This document shows, one piece after another, positions 1 through 8,667 of a DNA stretch of 64,000 nucleotides. The stretch is from PNAI01 sp035574295. GTDB lineage: Bacteria; Pseudomonadota; Alphaproteobacteria; Rhizobiales; Xanthobacteraceae. The position numbers and the translations under genes were made by a program. Each line of letters starts with the position of its first letter. The first letter of the stretch is position 1. Under the pieces are notes generated by a model. It saw only the letters and a list, made by a program, of their open reading frames with translations, searched no databases and was not told the DNA's origin. The stretch spans positions 33,539 to 97,538 of the forward strand of contig DATLYX010000009.1 of the NCBI GenBank assembly GCA_035574295.1. Direction: 5' to 3'.

Positions 1-611
1 TGCTTCAGCTCCTGCTGGATCTGCAACACCTTGTCGCCGAGCAAGAGCCGCGTCTGCTCGTCGAGCGCCGCGAACGGCTCGTCCATCAGCAAAATCTTCG
101 GCTCCGACGCCAGCGTCCGCGCCATGGACACGCGCTGGCGCATGCCGCCGGACAATTCGGCCGGATAGCGCCGCTCAAACCCGTCGAGTCCGACCAGATT
201 CACGAAATGCTGTGCCTTCTCCAGCCGCTCCTGCTTCGCCATGCCGGCAATCTCCAGCGGAAACGCCACATTGTCGATCACCGTGCGCCAGGGAAACGTC
301 GACTCCTCCTGAAAAATCATGCCGATCGAAGGATGCGGACCGCGCACCGTGTCGCCGGCAACCGTCACGCGGCCCTCGTATTCGTCGATGAGGCCGCCGA
401 CCACGTTGAACAGCGTGGTCTTGCCGCAGCCGGAAGGCCCGATCACGGTGAGGAACTCGCCCGCTCTCACCGTGAACGACACATGGTCAACCGCCGTGAT
501 GACGCCGTCAGGGGTCTCGAATCGCTTGACGACGTTGTCCGCCACCAGGATCGCCTCGGTCGAATCCCGCGCCGAAGCAGTCGCAGGACGTATGGCGGAC
601 ACCGAAGCCAT
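1..611 (-). CDS. ABC transporter ATP-binding protein, nitrate/sulfonate/taurine type (3' end beyond window)
   Basis: The gene runs off the left edge; about 203 N-terminal codons are present. Read on the minus strand, the protein shows Walker A GPSGCGKT, the signature LSGGMRQR and Walker B ILLMDEPFAALD, in the order of an SsuB/TauB/NrtD-type ATPase that energises import of small anions or organic acids. The start is the ATG at 611 (MASVSA), about 30 residues before the first conserved strand. It lies 17 bp downstream of the ThDP-enzyme gene on the same strand, so the two are probably co-transcribed and the permease and binding protein should lie left of the window. The family is certain; the substrate is unknown. 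A decarboxylase neighbour suggests a carboxylic acid rather than nitrate (inference). Confidence 0.93.
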   Translation of the reverse strand, partial: MASVSAIRPATASARDSTEAILVADNVVKRFETPDGVITAVDHVSFTVRAGEFLTVIGPSGCGKTTLFNVVGGLIDEYEGRVTVAGDTVRGPHPSIGMIFQEESTFPWRTVIDNVAFPLEIAGMAKQERLEKAQHFVNLVGLDGFERRYPAELSGGMRQRVSMARTLASEPKILLMDEPFAALDEQTRLLLGDKVLQIQQELK

Positions 612-628
612 GCCTGTTCTCGGTTTCC

Positions 629-2461
629 TCAACTCCCGCGATCGGCTTTGCCGCGCGCCATCTGCGCTGCGGTGGCCGGGCTGTAGGTCGGCAGGATGCG
701 CGCGTCCACCACCGCAACCCCGCCGGCATCGACCACCGCGATGGCCTCGCGCAGCGCCTTCTCCAGCTCGCGCGCGTTGTTGGCCGGGCCGAATCCGTGC
801 GCGCCCTGCGCGCGGGCCACCATCGCCATGTCGATGTCCGGATCGCTGATGCGCTGGCCGATCCACTTGTTCTCCACCGGGCGGTTGCGCGCGATCGCCA
901 CGCGCTCCTGGTGCACCTCGTCGTTATAGAAGGAGCGGTTGTTCGCCACCACGACCAGGAGCGGAATGCGGTAGTGCACCGCGGTCCAGATCGCGGTGCA
1001 TCCCATCATGAAGTCGCCGTCCCCGCACACGGCGATCGGCATGCGGCCGGAGCCCTTGAGCGCCAGCGCCGCGCCGACCGAAATGCCCGGGCCCCCGCCG
1101 ACGCCGCCACCGCCGTCGGAGCCGATGTAGTCGAGCGGATGGCGGAATTCCCAAAAATCGCCGTGCCAGGAGAGCGACACGTGCGTGAGGCACACCTCGC
1201 GGTCGCCGACCACGCTGCGCAGCACGGCCGCCATGTCGGCCGCCGCCATGGGGCCGTCGGGCGCGGGCATCGCCGGCGCGGATTTTGCGCGGACCAATGC
1301 CGGCCGGCTCGGCTTTGCGGTCTCGCCGATGGCGCCGAGCAGCGCCGCAACCGTGGCGTCCGGATCGGCGGCGATGAACAGATCCACCGCCGGCAGGCCC
1401 TGATAGTCCATGCTCCAGCCGTTGTGCAGGTTCTGGTCGAGCGACACCTGGATCACTTTCGCCGCCGGCGCTGCGCCGAGCGATTTGAACGTGCCGGCGA
1501 GATCCACCCAATCGAGGCTCATGATGACGTCGGCCTCGCGCATGGCCGCGATCAGCTCGTCGGTGGCGAATGTGGCGGGCGCGCCCACATGCAGCGCATG
1601 GTCGGTGGGAAACGCAGCCCCAACCTTCAGGTTGGTTGCAACGCGTGCGCCGAGCGCTTCGGCGAGTTGCACCCGGCGCTTCCAGTCGTCGAGATCGCGC
1701 GACACGCGCCCGGCCAGAATGAGCGGCTGCTTGGCGGCGGTGAGCAATTCGGCGGCCTTGCGCACGACCTCCGGCGACGGCGCGATGTCCACTGGCGGCA
1801 GATAGCGATGCACGTCGATCGGCGGCAGCGGCTGCGCGAGCTTGCTCTCCTGCATTTCCGCGTCGAGATTCACGTACACCGGCGCCTGCGGTTTCGTGTT
1901 GGCGAGCCAGTACGCCCGCAGCACGGCCTCGCGCGCGGCGCCCGGCGAAGCCGGCTGGTCGTCCCACTTGGTGAAGTTGCGAATGATCGCCCCTTGATCC
2001 GCTGCGGTGTGGATCCAGTCGATCCACGGCCGGCGTTTCATGGCGTCGACCGGACCCGTGGCGCCGAGGATCAGGATCGGCATGCGGTCGCACCAGGCGT
2101 TGAAGATCGCCATGGTGGCGTGAAACAGCCCGACATTCGAGTGCACTGCGGCCGCCATGGCGCGACCGGTGACCTTGGCGTAGCCTTGCGCGATCGCCAC
2201 CGCGCTCTCCTCGTGCAGGCACAACAGCATCTGCGGCTGCTCGTTGCCGAGGAAATTGACGATCGAATCGTGCAGCCCGCGGTAGCTCGCCCCCGGATTG
2301 AGCGCGATATAGGGAATCTCCAGCGCGCGCAGCGTCTCCGCCACCACGTCGCTGCCGTAGCCGGGCGCATTGGCTCCCGATGGCGTGGGGCGTTCGATGG
2401 GGGCAGCCGCCCTGGCTGCCGTGACCGCGGCGCGCGCCGGGCCGGATGTGGATATTGCCAT
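629..2461 (-). CDS. Thiamine diphosphate-dependent enzyme (acetolactate synthase/benzoylformate decarboxylase family)
   Basis: About 610 aa in the three-domain ThDP-enzyme layout. The N-terminal Pyr domain carries HEESAVAIAQGYA, whose Glu activates ThDP (around residue 85). The middle domain is followed by a PP domain with the Mg/ThDP motif GDG (about 480-482) ending in ANN (about 507). Such enzymes decarboxylate or carboligate 2-oxo acids in the cytoplasm. A G-rich insert (GGGGVGGGPG) precedes the GDG motif. The ATG at 2461 (MAISTSG) is chosen; in-frame ATGs at 2509 and 2551 would add 16 or 30 atypical residues. No ribosome binding site clearly decides the start. The gene heads a unit with the ABC ATPase. 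Substrate is not assigned; biosynthetic IlvB is unlikely because no small subunit follows. Confidence 0.85.
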   Translation of the reverse strand: MAISTSGPARAAVTAARAAAPIERPTPSGANAPGYGSDVVAETLRALEIPYIALNPGASYRGLHDSIVNFLGNEQPQMLLCLHEESAVAIAQGYAKVTGRAMAAAVHSNVGLFHATMAIFNAWCDRMPILILGATGPVDAMKRRPWIDWIHTAADQGAIIRNFTKWDDQPASPGAAREAVLRAYWLANTKPQAPVYVNLDAEMQESKLAQPLPPIDVHRYLPPVDIAPSPEVVRKAAELLTAAKQPLILAGRVSRDLDDWKRRVQLAEALGARVATNLKVGAAFPTDHALHVGAPATFATDELIAAMREADVIMSLDWVDLAGTFKSLGAAPAAKVIQVSLDQNLHNGWSMDYQGLPAVDLFIAADPDATVAALLGAIGETAKPSRPALVRAKSAPAMPAPDGPMAAADMAAVLRSVVGDREVCLTHVSLSWHGDFWEFRHPLDYIGSDGGGGVGGGPGISVGAALALKGSGRMPIAVCGDGDFMMGCTAIWTAVHYRIPLLVVVANNRSFYNDEVHQERVAIARNRPVENKWIGQRISDPDIDMAMVARAQGAHGFGPANNARELEKALREAIAVVDAGGVAVVDARILPTYSPATAAQMARGKADRGS

Positions 2462-2691
2462 GTTTGGATTCCGCGGTTCTGACCTGCCAAAAACTGCGCC
2501 AACCACCATGATCGGCGCCCCTTGGGGCGCGGCAAGTAGGTGAAAAAGCAATCACATGGCGTCAGCGCTGTCAAAATCATTTTGTGCGAAATAGCGCCTC
2601 ACGAGGCCGCCGCGCGGCGTCGTTGCGTTCGCGCAGGACGCCCCTGCACAAAGTTGCGGAAGATCCAAGAGCGCCGCCGTGGGCGGGCGGA

Positions 2692-4035
2692 TCAGGCCGA
2701 GCGTACCCGGGTGAAGAAGGTCGCGACCTTGGTTTCCAGATCCTGCGCGCGCGCGGAGAGGCGCTCGGTCCATCCGGTGATGTCGCCCACCGCCGCCACC
2801 CCTCGCTTGGCTGCTTCCTCCACCGACCGGATTTCCGCCGAAGCGTGCGCGGTGTTGCCCGCGGCGGTCTGCACGCGCGCCGCGATCTCGCGCGTGGTGG
2901 CATTCTGCTCCGTGATCGCGCTGGCGATGGCGGTTGCAACCTCGGTGAGCTTGTTGATGCTGTTGGCGATCGAGGCGATGTCGCTCACCGCACCCTTGGT
3001 CGCGTCCTGGATCGCGGCCACCTGGTGGGCGATTTCCTCGGTCGCGCGCGAAGTCTGATTGGCCAGCGCCTTCACTTCCGAGGCGACCACGGCAAAGCCC
3101 TTGCCCGCTTCGCCCGCGCGCGCCGCTTCGATGGTGGCGTTGAGCGCCAACAGATTGGTCTGCGAGGCGATCTTGGAAATCAGGCCGACCACCGAGCTGA
3201 TGCGCTCGGCCGCCTCCTCCAGCGAATGAATCGAGCGGCTGGTGCGCTCGGCGTCGGCCACCGCCGAGCGTGCCATCTCCAGCCCCTGCGCCGTCTGCTG
3301 TCCGATCTCTGCGATCGAATTGGTCAATTCCTCGGTGGCCGCCACCGTTGCATCGACGCTGGTAGTGGTCTCGATCGAGGCCGAAGAGGCGGACGCCATG
3401 CGCCGCAGCGTGTCTTCCGTCACCTGCTGCATGGTGGAGGAGGTTGCGGTGAGCGAGCTCGACGCTTCCTTGATCGCGCTGATGACTTCGGTGATGGCGT
3501 GGTCGAAGTCGCCGATCGCGTCGTCGATCGCCTTGCGGCGCGCGGCGAGGTTTTCCTTGGCGCGTTGCAGGAAATAGGTCTGGGTGGTGGCGATGTCGAA
3601 GAAGATCGCCTGCGACAGAACTCTGATGCGCCTGGCCGCGGCGCTGGTGTGGAAGCGGTACTTGCGCTCGAACACATCGATGGCGCGCCGCAGCACCGCG
3701 GCCCCGCAATTGAGCCGGGCGCGCCCCTCGAAGCCAAGCGCCGTTTCATGCTCGATGGTATTGCGGCATATTTCGAGATAGCGGGCGTCGAATTCCGCGC
3801 TGAGCAGCGCACGGAATTGGGCAATCTCGATCTCGCGTATTTTGTGTCCGTGTTGCCGGTATATCTCCGCCACCTGCACCAGCCGCGCCGCGCCGGCGAT
3901 GACTTCGTTCAGCGCCGGTTCGAGCTCCGGCTCGACCAGCGGGCGCATCTCCTGCAGCAGAAGCCGGGCCTTGTCGTCGAGCTCGTAATTGGCGAGCCGA
4001 GCGGCGATTTCGGGCGCGACAGGTGGCAGCGACAT
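2692..4035 (-). CDS. Soluble globin-coupled methyl-accepting chemotaxis protein
   Basis: 447 aa without any transmembrane helix. Residues 1-165 look like a protoglobin sensor domain: a helical region with His96 in EHETALGF, matching the proximal-His HxxIGL-like motif of globin-coupled sensors. Residues about 170-447 form a long coiled-coil signalling domain. The hairpin tip (about 286-325) contains SQTNLLALNATIEAARAG and GFAVVASEVKALA, the kinase-contact region of MCPs. Such HemAT-like proteins bind haem and sense oxygen, signalling to CheA/CheW in the cytoplasm. No che genes are nearby, so it probably feeds a remote array. The ATG at 4035 is the only sensible start; no strong ribosome binding site is visible. 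The MCP call is firm; haem binding is inferred from the single His motif. Confidence 0.88.
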   Translation of the reverse strand: MSLPPVAPEIAARLANYELDDKARLLLQEMRPLVEPELEPALNEVIAGAARLVQVAEIYRQHGHKIREIEIAQFRALLSAEFDARYLEICRNTIEHETALGFEGRARLNCGAAVLRRAIDVFERKYRFHTSAAARRIRVLSQAIFFDIATTQTYFLQRAKENLAARRKAIDDAIGDFDHAITEVISAIKEASSSLTATSSTMQQVTEDTLRRMASASSASIETTTSVDATVAATEELTNSIAEIGQQTAQGLEMARSAVADAERTSRSIHSLEEAAERISSVVGLISKIASQTNLLALNATIEAARAGEAGKGFAVVASEVKALANQTSRATEEIAHQVAAIQDATKGAVSDIASIANSINKLTEVATAIASAITEQNATTREIAARVQTAAGNTAHASAEIRSVEEAAKRGVAAVGDITGWTERLSARAQDLETKVATFFTRVRSA

Positions 4036-4217
4036 CGGGGGCTCGGTTGTGGAAGTCGATAAGTTTTAAGCAAAAATAGTTTTCCGAGCCTTAACGAACG
4101 GTTTTGGCCGCAGCGCGGACCGGGAGTGTCCCCGTCCTGGGCTGCCCTGCGCGGCCGGCGACCGTGCCGGGGGATATGCCGGCAAATCACGGCGTCAGCC
4201 TGTGTATTGACCGCGGC

Positions 4218-5417
4218 TTAGTATTGCCCTCTCGGCTCGAGGCCGAGCAGGTGTTGGCCGTACATCGTACCCGTGGAATCCCAGTTGAGGCTGATGTGCG
4301 AGGCCGCCGCATGGGCATCGCGCCAGATGCGTTGCAGCGGGGAATCGAGAAACAGGCCCTGCCCGCCGGTCGCAAGGAAAAGCGCATCGATCGCCTGGAT
4401 CAGGAGCCGGACGCAGAACGCCTGGTCGCGCCGGTTGCGCAGCCGCAAGTCCACGCCGAGCGGCTCGCCGCGCGCCGCCGTCGCCCGCGCCTCCGCGAGA
4501 TCGCGAAACATCAGGAGCCGCGCCGCATCGATGCACGCCGACGCCTCCGCGGCCCGGGCCTGCACATTGGCAAGCTCCGCCATGGCGCGGTTGCCGCCCG
4601 CAACGGCGCCGCGGGTGATGCGCCCCTTGGCCATCGTCAGAAAGAATTCCAGCGCGGCCTCGGCCATACCCAGGACCGGGGCCACGATGGTGACCGGCAG
4701 CACCGCCAGAAACGATTGCCGGTAGAGCGTATTGGCGTGCACCCGTGTGCCCGGACCCGCACCCGCGGCCAGCTCGGCGAAACTGACGGTGCGATAGGCG
4801 GGAACGAACACCTGGTCGGCGACGATGTTCTTGCTGCCGGTGCCCGACAGCCCCATCGTGTGCCAGTTGTCCTCGATGATGCATTCGGTCGTGCGAACCA
4901 GAAAGAATCCCGGCCTTGCGCCTTGCGGATCCTCGATCATGCCGCCGAGATAGAGCCAGTCGGCATTGTCGCAGCCGCTGCAAAATCCCCATTTGCCCGA
5001 GAGGCGATAGCCGCCGTCCGCAGCGACGCCGCGGCCCGTGGGCGCGTAGGTTCCCGCCGCGAGCGCGCTGCGGTCGCGCCAGAATTCGTCCTGTGCCGCC
5101 GCCGGAAAGCAGGCGGTGAGCCATTGATGCGAAGCCAAGAGACCGTACACCCAGCCCGAGGAGCCGCAGCCGCCGGCGATCACCGCCACGACCTGTGCGA
5201 ACACTTCGAAATCGTACTCGAAGCCGCCGTAGGCCTGCGGTTGCAGGAGACGGAACAGCTCCGCCTTGCGCATCTGCTCGATCACCTCGTCGGAAATGCG
5301 CCGGTCGGCTTCGGTCTCTTGCGCGCGCTGGCGTACGACCGCCGCGACCTTCCGCGCGCGCGACAACAGCTCTGCGATGTCCGGTCTTGCCGGCCGGCGG
5401 GCGGTGGCGATGGCCAT
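4218..5417 (-). CDS. Acyl-CoA dehydrogenase-fold flavin-dependent monooxygenase
   Basis: About 399 aa, all helical at both ends with a middle beta domain around DGGYRLSGKWGFCSGCDNAD, the hallmark of group D two-component flavin monooxygenases (HpaB/HsaA/DszC/IacA relatives) rather than true acyl-CoA dehydrogenases. These use reduced FMN/FAD from a partner reductase to hydroxylate phenols or other small aromatics in the cytoplasm. The ATG at 5417 (MAIATARR) is preferred because CTGAGG lies 6 nt upstream; an ATG at 5423 overlaps that site. The gene stands alone, divergent from the yciI-like gene with about 125 bp between them. No reductase gene is nearby. The substrate is unknown; the C-terminal SHISLNWDSTGTMYG region is typical of the family. 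Confidence 0.8.
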   Translation of the reverse strand: MAIATARRPARPDIAELLSRARKVAAVVRQRAQETEADRRISDEVIEQMRKAELFRLLQPQAYGGFEYDFEVFAQVVAVIAGGCGSSGWVYGLLASHQWLTACFPAAAQDEFWRDRSALAAGTYAPTGRGVAADGGYRLSGKWGFCSGCDNADWLYLGGMIEDPQGARPGFFLVRTTECIIEDNWHTMGLSGTGSKNIVADQVFVPAYRTVSFAELAAGAGPGTRVHANTLYRQSFLAVLPVTIVAPVLGMAEAALEFFLTMAKGRITRGAVAGGNRAMAELANVQARAAEASACIDAARLLMFRDLAEARATAARGEPLGVDLRLRNRRDQAFCVRLLIQAIDALFLATGGQGLFLDSPLQRIWRDAHAAASHISLNWDSTGTMYGQHLLGLEPRGQY

Positions 5418-5542
5418 CGTCATCCTCAGCTTGAGTTGGGCGATGCAAAGACTAGCACTGCCGGCGCGTTGTTGCCCACCGCCGCCTTCCCGCATAAGCT
5501 TCGGCTCCGACACGCCTTCTTGGTTCGGCAGCGGAGCACGCC

Positions 5543-5926
5543 ATGGCCTCGTCCGCGGAAGAACGCATCCGGCAGCTCACCAGCGGCATGCTGCGCAAGA
5601 AGCTCTACGTCATTCTGTCCAAGGGCGCCGCCACGCCCGAACAGATCGGCGCGCTGCTGCCGGAGCACCTGGAATACATGATCGGGCTGGAAAAGACCGG
5701 CGTCCTGTTTGCCTCCGGGCCGCTCGCCGACGGCGAGGGCAGAACCAAAGGCGACGGGCTCACCATCGTGCGCGCTGCAAGCGCCGCCGACGCCCGCAAA
5801 ATCGCCGAGCGTGATCCTTTCGTGGTCAACGGCCTGCGCAGCTTCGAATTGCGCGAATGGACCGTGATGGAGGGATCGCTGGCGATCAAGGTGAATCTGT
5901 CCGACCAATCGCTGGAACTGACGTGA
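5543..5926 (+). CDS. YciI-like ferredoxin-fold protein
   Basis: 127 aa. The core LYVILSKGAATPEQIGALLPEHLEYMIGLEKTG followed by GPLADG and a C-terminal strand ending FELREWTVMEG is the YciI dimeric alpha/beta-barrel fold, with the family's conserved His in the PEHLEY helix. Members are small cytoplasmic proteins of poorly known function, sometimes dehalogenase-like or muconolactone-isomerase-like accessory enzymes in catabolic operons. The next gene, a beta-hydroxyacid dehydrogenase, starts 33 bp downstream on the same strand, so the two are probably one operon. It is divergent from the flavin monooxygenase. Family placement is reasonably secure; no activity can be assigned. Confidence 0.75.
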   Translation: MASSAEERIRQLTSGMLRKKLYVILSKGAATPEQIGALLPEHLEYMIGLEKTGVLFASGPLADGEGRTKGDGLTIVRAASAADARKIAERDPFVVNGLRSFELREWTVMEGSLAIKVNLSDQSLELT

Positions 5927-5959
5927 AAGATCTGCGCTGAAACGATCGCACGAGGAGCA

Positions 5960-6841
5960 ATGCAGACCATCGGCTTCGTGGGAGTTGGCAAGATCGGGTT
6001 GCCGATCTGCCAGAACCTGATCCAGAGCGGCTATCGCGTGCTCGGCTACCGCCGCAGCTCGCTCGCCGAATTCGAAAAGGCCGGCGGCGTGCCGGCGAAA
6101 TCGCCCGCCGACATCGGCGCGCAATGCGACATCGTGTTCTGCTGTTTGCCGAGCGTCCAGGCCATGGACGATGTGATCAATGGACCGAAAGGTTTGATCC
6201 ATTCGGCACGTCCCGGTCAGCTCATTGCCGAGCTCGGCTCGCATCCGGTCCCCGAAAAGGAGAAGCACGTGGCTCCACTCGCCGCCAAAGGTGCAGTCTT
6301 CATCGACGGCGAAGTGAGCGGCACCCCGGGCATGGTGAGCGCGCGCAAGGCCGTCATTTATCTCGGCGGCGACGCCGAAGCCTGCAGGAAGCTCGAATCG
6401 GCGGTGAAGGGCTTTGCCGACCTGTGTCTTTATTTCGGGCCGTTCGGCGCCGCGAGCAAAGTCAAGCTCGTCAACAATCTCCTGGTTGCGATCCACATCG
6501 CCGCCGCCGCCGAGGCCATGGCGCTCGGGCTCAAGGCCGGCGTCGACGTCGATTTGATGATCAAGGCGATCGCGAGCGGCAGCGGCGGCTCGACCCAGTT
6601 CGGCATCCGCGCGCCGTGGATGGCGCAGCGCAAGTTCAGCCCGGTGCAGGGCAGCGCCTCGACCCTGGCGCAGTATTTCGATCTGATCGGCGACTGGGCC
6701 GACCGCACCGGCACGGCCACGCCGCTGCTCGACCGCGCGGTCGAGCTGTACCGGCGCTGCCTCGACATGGGGCTTGGCGAAAATCACGACATCGCCGTCA
6801 TGGTGGACGTGATCAATTCGCTGCCGCGCCGGAGGACCTAA
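5960..6841 (+). CDS. NAD(P)-dependent beta-hydroxyacid dehydrogenase (HIBADH family)
   Basis: 293 aa, the usual length for the 3-hydroxyisobutyrate/tartronate-semialdehyde reductase family. The Rossmann motif GVGKIG lies at residues 8-13, the substrate-binding DGEVSGTPGMVSA near 117-129, and the catalytic Lys169 sits in KVKLVNNLL. The C-terminal domain is all helical. Family members interconvert 2- or 3-hydroxy acids and the corresponding oxo acids or semialdehydes in the cytoplasm. The canonical SGG before the third motif is changed to SGTPG, and the N-terminal GLGxMG is GVGKIG, so it is a divergent member. It probably shares an mRNA with the YciI-like gene upstream. Substrate unassigned. 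Confidence 0.88.
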   Translation: MQTIGFVGVGKIGLPICQNLIQSGYRVLGYRRSSLAEFEKAGGVPAKSPADIGAQCDIVFCCLPSVQAMDDVINGPKGLIHSARPGQLIAELGSHPVPEKEKHVAPLAAKGAVFIDGEVSGTPGMVSARKAVIYLGGDAEACRKLESAVKGFADLCLYFGPFGAASKVKLVNNLLVAIHIAAAAEAMALGLKAGVDVDLMIKAIASGSGGSTQFGIRAPWMAQRKFSPVQGSASTLAQYFDLIGDWADRTGTATPLLDRAVELYRRCLDMGLGENHDIAVMVDVINSLPRRRT

Positions 6842-6914
6842 CCACCACGCATCCCGGGCGCAGTACATCACCAAGACAAGCGCCGCCCGGATCAAGCAAG
6901 CAAACGGGCACGCG

Positions 6915-6943
6915 TTGACAGCTCAACAAATTATCCTAACATT
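6915..6943 (+). promoter_or_regulatory. Candidate sigma-70 promoter of the toxin-antitoxin pair
   Basis: A perfect -35 TTGACA (6915-6920) is followed after 17 bp by AACATT (6938-6943) as a -10. A start about 6-7 bp further falls on or next to the antitoxin ATG at 6950, and no Shine-Dalgarno sequence precedes that ATG. The mRNA may therefore be leaderless. Confidence 0.5.
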
Positions 6944-6949
6944 CATTGC

Positions 6950-7180
6950 ATGAGCTCAAAGGTCAAAGAAATCCTGGAGCAGGTGGCCTCCTGGCCCGCG
7001 GAGGACCAAGAGGAGCTTGCCGAATACGTACGAGAAATTGAGGCCCGCCGCACTGGCGTTTATCACGCGACGGCGGAGGAGCTGCGGGCGATTGACGAGG
7101 CGCTCGGGCAAGTCGCGCGCGGGGAAGTGGCGAGCAAACAAGAGATCGAAGCCGCTTTTGCAAAGTTCCGCGGCGCATGA
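6950..7180 (+). CDS. Putative type II antitoxin, partner of the ParE-like toxin
   Basis: 76 aa, highly charged and helical (MSSKVKEILEQVASWPAEDQ, then EELRAIDEALGQVARGEVAS). The motif RAIDEALGQVARGEVA followed by an AFAKFRG end is typical of short antitoxins whose C-terminal helix wraps the toxin. It overlaps the toxin start by ATGA (7177-7180), the classic coupling in which antitoxin is made first. An N-terminal DNA-binding fold is expected for autoregulation but is not obvious; it resembles the small addiction-module proteins rather than a clear ribbon-helix-helix. The assignment depends mainly on the toxin next door. Confidence 0.72.
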   Translation: MSSKVKEILEQVASWPAEDQEELAEYVREIEARRTGVYHATAEELRAIDEALGQVARGEVASKQEIEAAFAKFRGA

Positions 7181-7467
7181 GGATTGCATACGCGTCGCGG
7201 GCGCAAGCCGATCTCGTATATATTGGCGAGCACAGCCGGCGTGCCTTCGGCCCGGCCGTTGCCGCCGCGCTTGAGACCACCATCCGCGCCACAGTCGCGC
7301 GGATAGCCGCAATTCCTGAGATCGGACAGCAGGTGTCAGAACGTCCGGCGGTACGGATCCTTCCTTTGGTGCGCTATTCATTCAAAATTTTCTATACCGT
7401 TGCCGGCGATACCGTCACAATTTTGCATATTCGGCACGCGGCGCGCCGTCCGTGGAGCGGAGAGTAG
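7177..7467 (+). CDS. ParE/RelE-superfamily toxin
   Basis: 96 aa, the normal length. MRIAYASRAQADLVYIGEHS is the conserved N-terminal strand-helix of ParE, in which the AxxDL segment opens helix 1. The later RILPLVRYSFKIFYTVAGDTVTILHIRHAARRPW gives the beta sheet and the C-terminal Arg/His cluster. RelE relatives cleave ribosome-bound mRNA and ParE relatives poison gyrase; the HIRHAARRPW end is closest to ParE. It overlaps the antitoxin gene by 4 bp. The frame is intact, so the module could be active. It sits beside an intergenic repeat, a common setting for acquired modules. Confidence 0.85.
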   Translation: MRIAYASRAQADLVYIGEHSRRAFGPAVAAALETTIRATVARIAAIPEIGQQVSERPAVRILPLVRYSFKIFYTVAGDTVTILHIRHAARRPWSGE

Positions 7468-7530
7468 TCGAAAGTCATTTTGAGTTGCGACACGAGTTAC
7501 GACGATAGTAAGCGCAGCAAGCAAGTACCA

Positions 7531-7669
7531 GGTAGCCCGGATGGAGCAAAGCGCAATCCGGGGCTCGCAGACCCGGGACCGTTCCAAGGAATGAGGTTGT
7601 GAAGGTTCCAGATCTGCGCTGCATCGCTTCGCGCCTGCGGCGCTCCGCGCTGCACCGCGGCCGGGACAC
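7531..7669. repeat. Mosaic palindromic intergenic repeat, copy 1
   Basis: The stretch starts with GTAGCCCGGATGGAGCAAAG and its return arm ATCCGGGGC (hairpin about 7535-7564). It continues with CGCAGACCCGGGACCGTT (7566-7583) and ends in GC-rich segments closing with CCGGGACACG. The 18-mer at 7566-7583 recurs exactly at 32524-32541. The opening motif is a widespread intergenic repeat in Bradyrhizobium-like and other proteobacterial genomes. It fills most of the gap between the toxin and dioxygenase genes. Confidence 0.75.
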
Positions 7670-7704
7670 GTTTCAATTGGGCAAGTAGCCTTGCTGCGCC
7701 TGTG

Positions 7705-8667
7705 CTACTTCGCCATCTGCGGCGCGCGGCGCGGCGCCAGATATTGCGGCCGCATCTCGGCGGATTTCGCCTTGTCGTGGATCGGCGCGCGCGGCAACCG
7801 CGCCTCGCCCGGCTCGATGGTGAACGTGTAGTCGAGCGTGTACCACGGCGGCTTCACGTCCGGCGCCGGCGTCGTGCCGCTGTCGTGGCGGATGAAATTG
7901 CCGAGCAGCGCCTTGGTCACGCCGAACTGCACGTCGGTGTCGATATGCGGGTCGTCCGGCACGTACACCTGCGAGATGTGCGTCTTGTAGCCCTCCTTGA
8001 AAATCAGGAAGTGCAGGTGCGCCGGCCGCATGTTGTGCCGGCCCTGCGCGCGCAACAGATCGCCCACCGGCCCGTCGATCGGAATCGGATAGCCGGCCGG
8101 CAGGATGCTGCGGAACGAGAACTCGCCCTTCGCGTCGGTGGTGAACTTGCCGCGCAGGTTCATGTCGGCCTGCGCCGGGTCCTGGTTTTCGTACAGCCCT
8201 TCGGTCGAGGAGTGCCACACGTCCACCTCCGCGCCTGCGACCGGATTGCCGCGGACATCCTTGACGCGGGCGGTCACGAACAGCGCCGGGCCCGGCGTGG
8301 GCGAGCGCACGATCGAGCCGCCGTTCTCCGTGCGCGGCGAGTCGAGCCGCCAGAACGGCCCCAGCAGGTTCGCCGTGGTCTCGGTCTGCCCGTTGTTGCC
8401 GTTGTTGAGCAGGCACACCAGCGTGGAGACGCCGAGCGAGCCGGACATCAGCACCGCCTCGTTGTGGTAGGCATTCGTGTGCTGTCCGATCGCATTGACA
8501 TATTCGCACGCCAGCCGGAACTCGTCTTCGGTCAGCCGCACCTCGCGGACGAACGCGTGCAGATGCCGCACCAGCGCGGAGAGAATTTCGCGCACGCGCG
8601 GATCGGGCGTGTGCTCGATCTCGCTGAGCACCGCCTTGGTGACCGAGTCGGCTCCGTCGATGATCAT
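7705..8667 (-). CDS. Intradiol ring-cleavage dioxygenase (catechol/hydroxyquinol 1,2-dioxygenase type)
   Basis: About 320 aa. An N-terminal helical dimer domain (TPDPRVREILSALVRHLHAF) precedes ETTANLLGPFWR and the catalytic beta-sandwich. The four non-haem Fe(III) ligands are visible in order: Tyr in GLYENQ, Tyr in PAGYPIP and the two His of PAHLHF. The enzyme opens catechol or hydroxyquinol between the hydroxyls to give (hydroxy)muconate; the LGVSTLV plus TETTANLLGPF combination is closer to hydroxyquinol dioxygenases. The ATG at 8667 is used, but AAGGGAG sits 4-5 nt before an in-frame TTG at 8685, which may be the true start. It stands alone, and no maleylacetate reductase or muconate cycloisomerase is nearby. 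Confidence 0.88.
   Translation of the reverse strand: MIIDGADSVTKAVLSEIEHTPDPRVREILSALVRHLHAFVREVRLTEDEFRLACEYVNAIGQHTNAYHNEAVLMSGSLGVSTLVCLLNNGNNGQTETTANLLGPFWRLDSPRTENGGSIVRSPTPGPALFVTARVKDVRGNPVAGAEVDVWHSSTEGLYENQDPAQADMNLRGKFTTDAKGEFSFRSILPAGYPIPIDGPVGDLLRAQGRHNMRPAHLHFLIFKEGYKTHISQVYVPDDPHIDTDVQFGVTKALLGNFIRHDSGTTPAPDVKPPWYTLDYTFTIEPGEARLPRAPIHDKAKSAEMRPQYLAPRRAPQMAK

Noticed and set aside
797..2482. 561-codon plus-strand reading frame over the ThDP enzyme gene
   Set aside because: Arg/His-rich, without motifs, and fully antisense to a gene with complete ThDP motifs; typical high-GC shadow.
4104..5681. 525-codon plus-strand reading frame across the flavin monooxygenase gene
   Set aside because: Overlaps the opposite-strand family protein and the yciI-like gene in another frame; no recognisable domain.
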